A stretch of 34,140 nucleotides of DNA, from the NCBI GenBank assembly GCA_001873745.1, contig MNZQ01000035.1, forward strand, positions 1 to 34,140, given 5' to 3'. Source of the stretch: Syntrophaceae bacterium CG2_30_58_14. Its GTDB lineage: Bacteria > Desulfobacterota > Syntrophia > Syntrophales > UBA5619. Below the pieces are notes generated by a model. The model was given only the letters and a program-made list of their open reading frames with translations, did not search any database and was not told where the DNA came from. A program made the translations under genes and the position numbers. Positions 28,117-34,140 of the stretch are shown piece by piece (the first letter of the stretch is position 1; every line of letters starts with the position of its first letter).

Positions 28117-28524
28117 ATGATTGGCGTACTGATCACCACCCACGGCAATCTGGGGAACGAATTGATCAAGGCGGCGGAGTTGATCCGCGGCAGCATGAAG
28201 GGGATCATTCATATCGCCGTTGACCAGACCAAAGGGGTGGAAGATATCAAAAAGGAGATGAGCACGGCGCTCAAGAAGCTGGATCAGGGTCAGGGGGTGT
28301 TGATTCTGACCGATCTTTTCGGCGGGACGCCCTCCAACCTTGCCCTCTCCTTTCTGAAGACGGGCAAGGTAGAGGTGATTACCGGCGTCAATCTCCCGAT
28401 GCTGCTGAAGCTTCCCGACATCCGGGAAGGGATGACCTTGGAGGATTTTGCCCATTTCATCAAGGATTACGGAATCAAGAACATCTCCCTTGCCAGTGAG
28501 ATTCTGAGCAAAAAAGTCGGATAA
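28117..28524 (+). CDS. PTS mannose/fructose/sorbose-family IIA component
   Basis: MIGVLITTHGNLGNELIKAAE (active-site His), LTDLFGGTPSNLA. Confidence 0.92.
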   Translation: MIGVLITTHGNLGNELIKAAELIRGSMKGIIHIAVDQTKGVEDIKKEMSTALKKLDQGQGVLILTDLFGGTPSNLALSFLKTGKVEVITGVNLPMLLKLPDIREGMTLEDFAHFIKDYGIKNISLASEILSKKVG

Positions 28525-28528
28525 CCCA

Positions 28529-29029
28529 TTGCAAGATTCATTGGATATAGCCCTTGTGCGGGTCGATAACCGTCTGGTTCATGGCCAGATCCTGGAGGCC
28601 TGGGTTCCTTTTCTGAAGGCTTCCTGCATTGTTGTCGCGGATGATCAGGTGGCCTCCGATTTCTTCCGCGAGACGGTGATCCGGATGGCGGTTCCCAGCG
28701 AAGTCGAGGTCGTGATCAGCGGCGTGGCGGAATTTGCGGAAAACAACGCTTTCAGGCGGGGCTGCGGCCCCAAGACGATTGTTCTTTTCAGCACCGTTTC
28801 CGCCGCCTGGACGGCCTACCGGCTCGGCTTCCGATTTGATAAACTGAATATCGGGAATATTTATAACGAGGAATGCAGACTTTGTTGCACCCCGTCCGTG
28901 CAGATGAACGATGGGGATATCCGGGATATCACCGGCCTGCGGAATGCGGGGGTGCAGATCGAATTGCGGCGCGTCCCGAGGGAAAAGCCGATCGATCTTT
29001 TCGAAATCGTCCGGAGCATGGGGCCATGA
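28529..29029 (+). CDS. PTS mannose/fructose/sorbose-family IIB component (TTG start)
   Basis: IALVRVDNRLVHGQILEAWVPFLKA (active-site His); follows IIA. Confidence 0.9.
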   Translation: MQDSLDIALVRVDNRLVHGQILEAWVPFLKASCIVVADDQVASDFFRETVIRMAVPSEVEVVISGVAEFAENNAFRRGCGPKTIVLFSTVSAAWTAYRLGFRFDKLNIGNIYNEECRLCCTPSVQMNDGDIRDITGLRNAGVQIELRRVPREKPIDLFEIVRSMGP

Positions 29030-29096
29030 TTCCCGTGCGGACCCTTTTTCCACGTGTCCGGCCCTAATCCGCAGTTGAACCGTTCAGGCGGATCCT

Positions 29097-29792
29097 ATGT
29101 TCATGAATGTTCTGATCGTCTCCATTGCCGGTGGCCTCCTCTGCCTGGATCGCGTGTTCATCCAGACCCTGATCTCGCGACCAATCGTGGCAGCGCCCGT
29201 GACCGGCGCTATCCTGGGCGATCCCTATACCGGACTCATTGCCGGCGCATTCATCGAACTGTTCTGGATCGACCGCCTTCCGATCGGCGCCTATGTTCCT
29301 CCCAACGACACGGTTGCCGCCATCCTGATTGCCGCCTGCGCCATCGAGAGCGGCCGGATTCTGGGTCAACTGCCTCAGGGGCTGATCGCACTGGCCGTGC
29401 TCATTTTTGTTCCGTTCGCCTATCTTGCACAACAACTGGACCGCTGGATTATCCGCGGAAATGAGAAACCCGCCGACGATGCCTTGATGAATGTCATGAG
29501 CGGCGCCCCCCCCGCCATTGCGCGCAAACACCTTTTCGCGGCCCTGAAGACCTGGCTCCTGTCGACCGGCCTGATCCTGATCGCAATCCCGATCGGCGTC
29601 GGCGTCATGACATGGGGTTATCCCCGCCTGACGCCCCGGATCATCCGGGGGCTGGATCTGGTCTATGGGCTTCTTCCGCTGATCGGAACCGCGGTCGCGC
29701 TGAACACCATCCATCTGCGCGGCGCCCTTCCCATTTTCTGCGCGGTATTCCTGTCGGCGACGGTTATTCTCCATTACATCCGGAGTTTTTAG
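29097..29792 (+). CDS. PTS mannose/sorbose-family IIC membrane component
   Basis: Hydrophobic; RPIVAAPVTGAILGDPYTGLIAGAFIELFWIDRLPIGAYVPPNDTVAAIL. Confidence 0.88.
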   Translation: MFMNVLIVSIAGGLLCLDRVFIQTLISRPIVAAPVTGAILGDPYTGLIAGAFIELFWIDRLPIGAYVPPNDTVAAILIAACAIESGRILGQLPQGLIALAVLIFVPFAYLAQQLDRWIIRGNEKPADDALMNVMSGAPPAIARKHLFAALKTWLLSTGLILIAIPIGVGVMTWGYPRLTPRIIRGLDLVYGLLPLIGTAVALNTIHLRGALPIFCAVFLSATVILHYIRSF

Positions 29793-29796
29793 AATC

Positions 29797-30309
29797 ATGA
29801 AAATGGATCATATCCGAATCGGAGAATGTGAGGAAGGGGATATGCGCGAAATTATGGAAATCGAAAGAGATTCTTTCCCCTCTCCCTGGTCTGAGAATCT
29901 GTTCCGCCGCGAGCTGACAAACCCCATCGCCCGAATGCTCGTGGGCAGGGTTGATCCCTTGCCGGGCAAACCGGTAGCGGGTTACATCGTCTATTGGCGG
30001 GTGGCGGATGAGATGCACCTCCATAACATCGCGGTCCGGAAAGATCAGCGGAGAAAAAGGGTTGCGTTCTTGCTGTTGCGGGAGGCGATCCGGGCTTCAA
30101 AATCGGAAGGGGCGCGATGGGTCACGCTCGAAGTGCGCCGCTCCAACCTTCCGGCGCAGAATCTGTACGAAAAGTTCGGCTTTTCGGTGAAGGGCGTTCG
30201 TCCCGGTTATTACTCCGATACGGGGGAGGATGCGCTGATCTTCTGGGCGGACCTGGATCGGATTCGGGCGGAGGGAGGGCATCCCCCGGAATCGGTAAAG
30301 AAGGAATGA
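29797..30309 (+). CDS. rimI: Ribosomal-protein-alanine N-acetyltransferase (GNAT)
   Basis: MEIERDSFPSPWSENLFRREL, LHNIAVRKDQRRKRVAFLLL, LEVRRSNLPAQNLYEKFGF. Confidence 0.92.
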   Translation: MKMDHIRIGECEEGDMREIMEIERDSFPSPWSENLFRRELTNPIARMLVGRVDPLPGKPVAGYIVYWRVADEMHLHNIAVRKDQRRKRVAFLLLREAIRASKSEGARWVTLEVRRSNLPAQNLYEKFGFSVKGVRPGYYSDTGEDALIFWADLDRIRAEGGHPPESVKKE

Positions 30310-31166
30310 ACACCATGGCTGAAAAACCATCCATAGCAATCGGGCAGGTCATGGAGAACCGCAGCGTGGCCCCCGGCCACTTCCTCCTGACCATCCGGCT
30401 TCCGCTCTCTTTTGCAACGCCGATCCCGGGTCAGTTCGTGATGATCCGTGATCCGGATCGGGATGAGCCCCTCCTTCCCCGGCCGATCAGCGTTTACGGC
30501 TTTCAACGGGAAGAGGGTCACGCGATCCTGAATCTGCTCTGCCGTGTCGCCGGGCGGGGTACATCCCTCTTTTCCCGGATGAACCGAGGCGGGGCGCTTA
30601 CGGTCCTGGGTCCTCTCGGCCGCGGCTTTACGATCGATCCCGATGTCCGACAGCTTCTCCTGGTGGCGGGCGGCGTCGGTGCGGCGCCGCTGACCTTCCT
30701 TCTCCAGGAAGGCTCTCTTCCGGAACCCCATTCGGGGAAACGGCAGGTCACGGCCTATCTCGGCGCCGGGACGGCGGAACTCCTGACCGGGCTGAACCGC
30801 TTCGAGGGGTTCTGCGACCTCCGGACGGCCACCGATGACGGCAGCAGGGGGTATCACGGGAATGTCACCGAGTGCCTGGCCCTTGATCTGGCAGGATACG
30901 ACGCAAAGAGCACGCTCATCCTGGCCTGCGGTCCGGGGGCGATGATCCGATCACTGGCACTTCTACTCCGAGACACCCGAATCCGCTGCCAGGTCTCGCT
31001 TGAGGAGAGAATGGCCTGCGGCGTCGGCGCCTGCCTGGGATGTGCGGTTGCAATCCAGGAAGGGGAGGGGAGGACCGGTTACCGGAGGGTCTGCAAGGAT
31101 GGCCCGGTATTCGATATCGGGGAGCTCCTCTGGAATTCCCCCGAGGAGTCAATGTCGTTGTCGTAA
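30306..31166 (+). CDS. pyrK: Dihydroorotate dehydrogenase B electron transfer subunit
   Basis: FNR-like FAD domain and [2Fe-2S] motif CGVGACLGCAV...RVCKDGPVF; ATG at 30306 overlaps rimI stop (the listed 30117 start is too long). Confidence 0.92.
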   Translation: MNTMAEKPSIAIGQVMENRSVAPGHFLLTIRLPLSFATPIPGQFVMIRDPDRDEPLLPRPISVYGFQREEGHAILNLLCRVAGRGTSLFSRMNRGGALTVLGPLGRGFTIDPDVRQLLLVAGGVGAAPLTFLLQEGSLPEPHSGKRQVTAYLGAGTAELLTGLNRFEGFCDLRTATDDGSRGYHGNVTECLALDLAGYDAKSTLILACGPGAMIRSLALLLRDTRIRCQVSLEERMACGVGACLGCAVAIQEGEGRTGYRRVCKDGPVFDIGELLWNSPEESMSLS

Positions 31167-31251
31167 GGATTTTTCTCTTTCAAGTCCCCCTTTTCGGAAG
31201 GGGGATACAGGGGGATTTGAGGGGGGTCACAAGCTTAAGTCAATGACATTG
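31150..31251. mobile_element. MITE-like element copy 2; left end degenerate (CAATGTCGTTGTCGTAAG), right end CTTAAGTCAATGACATTG
   Basis: Right TIR is the exact reverse complement of the left TIR of copy 1; left end aligns with copy 1 (CAATGTC.TTG...TAAGGATT.TCTCTTT..AGTCCCCCTTT); overlaps the pyrK 3' end. Confidence 0.65.
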
Positions 31252-31299
31252 ACCGTGGAAGGGTAGCGCAATCGTGTAAAAGGTGGGGGGTTTTAAAAG

Positions 31300-32244
31300 A
31301 TGGAAACGGATAAAAACACGGTTGTTCCCGGGCGGCTTGTGGTCGAACTCTGCGGTCTGGCCCTCAAGAATCCGGTCATGACCGCTTCGGGGACCTTTGG
31401 CTACGGCGAAGAATACGCCCCGTTTTGCGATCTGAACCGTCTGGGGGCCATCGTGGTCAAAGGGCTCTCCCTCGAACCGAGGCTGGGCAACCCGCCGCCT
31501 CGGATCATGGAGACGCCCTGCGGGATGCTGAACGCCGTGGGGCTGCAGAATGTTGGCGTCCGGGCGTTCATCGCCGAGAAGCTTCCCTTTCTGAGACAGT
31601 TCAACGTCCCGGTCATCGCCAACATCTTTGGCGAGACAATCGACGAATACCGGCGTGTTACGGAGATTCTCACCCGGGCGGCGGGGGTGCACGCCATCGA
31701 GGTCAACATCTCCTGCCCGAATGTCAAGAAGGGGGGTGTCGCCTTCGGCGCCCATCCGGATGCCGCCGCCGCTGTCACGGAAGCGGTCCGGGGTGAAACG
31801 GATCTGCCGGTGATTGTGAAACTGACGCCGAATGTGACCGACATCACCGAGATTGCCCGGGCGGTGGAGTCTGCCGGCGCCGACGCCGTCTCGCTGATCA
31901 ACACGCTGACGGGGATGTCCGTGGATATCGAACGGCGGCGCCCCCATCTGGCGAACGTCACCGGCGGCCTCTCCGGCCCTGCCGTAAAACCGGTCGCCCT
32001 CCGGATGGTCTGGCAGGTGGTCCGTTCCGTACAGATCCCGGTGATCGGAATCGGCGGAATCTCGACGGCCGAAGACGCGCTCGAATTCCTGATCACGGGG
32101 GCAAAAGCCGTCCAGATCGGCACGACCAACTTCATCCATCCGGCCGCCACGATGGAAATCATCGACGGCATTGAAGATTACATGATCCGGCATCGGATCG
32201 GCTGCATGAAGGATCTGATCGGGTCTCTACAAATTGTTTTTTGA
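31300..32244 (+). CDS. pyrD: Dihydroorotate dehydrogenase (class 1B)
   Basis: [67 protein letters not shown]. Confidence 0.95.
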   Translation: METDKNTVVPGRLVVELCGLALKNPVMTASGTFGYGEEYAPFCDLNRLGAIVVKGLSLEPRLGNPPPRIMETPCGMLNAVGLQNVGVRAFIAEKLPFLRQFNVPVIANIFGETIDEYRRVTEILTRAAGVHAIEVNISCPNVKKGGVAFGAHPDAAAAVTEAVRGETDLPVIVKLTPNVTDITEIARAVESAGADAVSLINTLTGMSVDIERRRPHLANVTGGLSGPAVKPVALRMVWQVVRSVQIPVIGIGGISTAEDALEFLITGAKAVQIGTTNFIHPAATMEIIDGIEDYMIRHRIGCMKDLIGSLQIVF

Positions 32245-32268
32245 CAAGAGGAAGTGGGAGAATTTTTT

Positions 32269-33384
32269 TTAATGCTGGAAGAATAAGGAATAACCCCCAT
32301 GCCCGGCGCGGGCACAACGAAGGATGAAAATATTCTGTTCACGACGATGGCTGGAGATACTTTGTCGCAGAAGGCGGGAGATTTTTTTTAGAGAGTCGTA
32401 AGCGGCCTCCACCGTATCGAAGCCATCGGGATTCATGAGCGCGCAGGTTGCCGGCATCAGAATGCTTTGGGAGAGGATCCGCGGCAGATCAAAACCGGCC
32501 TTTTCCAATTCCCACCAGAGTGTTTCGATGCGATGGATGAGGCCATCCGTGGATTCCGCGATGAATTCATCATAGTTTGCCGGTACAATCCCCCAGCCGA
32601 ACATACCGCCTTTATCCAGAAATCCATTGATCCCTTCCCGGTATTTGACGAATATCTCTCCGCAGTTGTAGGCATTGAAGGAGAGGATGTCAATATCGAG
32701 ATGGAGCAAAAAATCCCAGTCGGGATTGCCGCAGAGGTGGATGCCCCGTGGATGTTCGATCTGGGCCAGGAATCCTCCCATATCCACGCGTGCCTGATCT
32801 GCGGTATAGCCGGATACGGCGCTGAAGATGGACTGGAGTCCCGGCTCGTCGATAAAAAGAAAGGCACGGGGATTTTTTTCTTTCAGTTCGCGCAATTGGC
32901 AGTTGGCCTTCCTCGCCATGAAGTCAAAGAGGATCGAGCGCACCTCGTCATTGTAGATGATCGGCTTTTTGTTTTCGTCCAGCACATTCAGGCCGAAGCT
33001 CACCGGGCCTTCCAACTGGCCGCGTATGGAGACAAAGGGGGATAAATCCAAGGATAAAAATTGGTGATAAGTGGCGGAAAACCGGGGGGACATCCGAAAA
33101 AAATCCTCATTTTCCAGATTCATCAACGCATTTTCCAGTTCGGCATAAAATTTTTCCGTACTGAAATGGATCTTGCGATTTTCCGGTTCCAGAACGATGC
33201 CGGGGAAATTCTCCGAGGCCTGAACGTACATGTCTTCGAAATAATCCATCTTCGGCAGTTGCGGCCAGAAGGGGATGTCGACGCCCATCGCCACAGATAG
33301 CGCTCTCTCCATCTCTTTATGCGGCAGTATCCCCATCCCGGTGGTGATCAGATTCCCGGTAAAAGGCATGAGCATATGGGTCAT
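32269..33384 (-). CDS. UROD/MetE-like TIM-barrel protein, function uncertain
   Basis: FLFIDEPGLQSIFSAVSGY, GIHLCGNPDWDFLLHLDIDILSFNAYNCGE, GMFGWGIVPANYDEF. Confidence 0.65.
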   Translation of the reverse strand: MTHMLMPFTGNLITTGMGILPHKEMERALSVAMGVDIPFWPQLPKMDYFEDMYVQASENFPGIVLEPENRKIHFSTEKFYAELENALMNLENEDFFRMSPRFSATYHQFLSLDLSPFVSIRGQLEGPVSFGLNVLDENKKPIIYNDEVRSILFDFMARKANCQLRELKEKNPRAFLFIDEPGLQSIFSAVSGYTADQARVDMGGFLAQIEHPRGIHLCGNPDWDFLLHLDIDILSFNAYNCGEIFVKYREGINGFLDKGGMFGWGIVPANYDEFIAESTDGLIHRIETLWWELEKAGFDLPRILSQSILMPATCALMNPDGFDTVEAAYDSLKKISRLLRQSISSHRREQNIFILRCARAGHGGYSLFFQH

Positions 33385-33892
33385 GGTCCGTTTCCACAGA
33401 TTTTTAAAAATGGCCGCCCATCCTCAGATAAGCACCGCATTTTCGCGAGATTTTACCATAATCGCCTGGGAAATCCCAGCATTCATCCGGAGCACCTGCG
33501 CCATAATTTACAGCCGGCCTGACCGGAGGAGCGTTGAAAAAAATGAAAATAACTCTTGACAATCAATGTCCTGACCATTAAGGATGACCCAGTCCGTTTT
33601 TTTGTCAAACTGACCAGGCAATTCTTCCGACCATCGAAAAGTCGGGGCGGGGTAATGCATCCAAAATGTGCGAGACGGGTTTCCAACATAGCCTTGGCAT
33701 ATTATTTTCGATCGTTATGGAATCGGTTTTTTCTCGAATTGTATAATGGTTCATCTACTATTTGTGCTCTGCTGAAAGGTTCAAATAAGGGATAGGTCCG
33801 GGATCATGTTGATCCTGAAGTTGCTAACATAAAAAAAGGGGGGAAAGAAAATGAACAATCGGAAAGATGGGGTATCTCCTTGACTCAAGCGC

Positions 33893-33915
33893 CCCCAAGA
33901 TGTAGTGTCTTGGGG
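33893..33915. repeat. Perfect hairpin CCCCAAGA-tgtagtg-TCTTGGGG just before the transposase start
   Basis: 8-bp stem, 7-nt loop, ends 1 bp before ATG at 33917. Confidence 0.75.
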
Positions 33916-33916
33916 C

Positions 33917-34140
33917 ATGGAAGACTATCCTCGAACGGTGGCCGAACTTGAAGCCCGTTTCTCCTCGGAGGAGTCATGTAGGCTATACCTATTCGGGCTG
34001 CGCTGGCCCGACGGCTACCGATGTCCACGTTGCGATGGCGTGTCTGCATGGCCGACGGAGCGTGGGTTGTTTATGTGTGCATCATGTGGAATGCAGGTGT
34101 CGGTGACGGCGGGTACGATCTTCGAGCGCACGCGCACGCC
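33917..34140 (+). CDS. IS1595-family transposase, N-terminal zinc-ribbon part (truncated by window edge)
   Basis: MEDYPRTVAELEARFSSEESCRLYLFGLRWPDGYRCPRCDGVSAWPTERGLFMCASCGMQVSVTAGTIFERTRTP; IS1595-like pattern with CPRC/CASC zinc ribbon and SVTAGTIFE; absent from the ORF track because it has no stop in the window. Confidence 0.9.
   Translation, partial: MEDYPRTVAELEARFSSEESCRLYLFGLRWPDGYRCPRCDGVSAWPTERGLFMCASCGMQVSVTAGTIFERTRT

Noticed and set aside
33564-33596. CAATGTCCTGACCATTAAGGATGACCCAGTCCG resembling the MITE left end
   Set aside because: Similarity is patchy and no matching right TIR was found nearby; too weak to call a third copy
33556-33795. 79-aa plus-strand ORF MTINVLTIKDDPVRFF...
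   Set aside because: No recognisable family or good RBS; probably non-coding DNA near the IS
1-34140. CRISPR array, tRNA or rRNA genes, phage-defence island
   Set aside because: No repeat-spacer periodicity, tRNA cloverleaf or rRNA signature was seen; recBCD is a housekeeping complex here

Overview
The window looks like a bacterial chromosomal segment, probably from a Desulfobacterota or syntroph-like anaerobe (inferred from gene content only). It holds mostly housekeeping genes: nrdD-nrdG, a GAF/HD-GYP regulator, a BepA-like M48-TPR protease, DUF2889, VanZ-like, cmk-rpsA-sppA, an enoyl-CoA hydratase, a solo sigma-region-4 protein, a glutaredoxin/ferredoxin-thioredoxin-reductase/gamma-glutamyltransferase cluster, an aminotransferase, EF-G, a P-loop ATPase, recC-recB-recD, a mannose-family PTS IIA-IIB-IIC set, rimI, pyrK-pyrD, a UROD/MetE-like protein, and the 5' end of an IS1595-family transposase cut by the window edge. 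Most notable: (1) The FTR beta-like gene has an in-frame TGA exactly where the second active-site Cys is expected. A family-like C-terminus continues past it, and a SECIS-like hairpin lies about 23 nt downstream, so this is a probable selenocysteine FTR missed by the ORF track (real CDS 13646..13978, minus). (2) A GGGGACA...TGTCCCC palindrome family sits in recC, recB and recD, is read in different frames and both orientations, and supplies the recD stop codon. (3) A MITE-like element with 18-bp terminal inverted repeats occurs twice, and one copy supplies the pyrK C-terminus and stop. (4) Two NrdR boxes 31 bp apart precede nrdD, one lying inside the promoter spacer.
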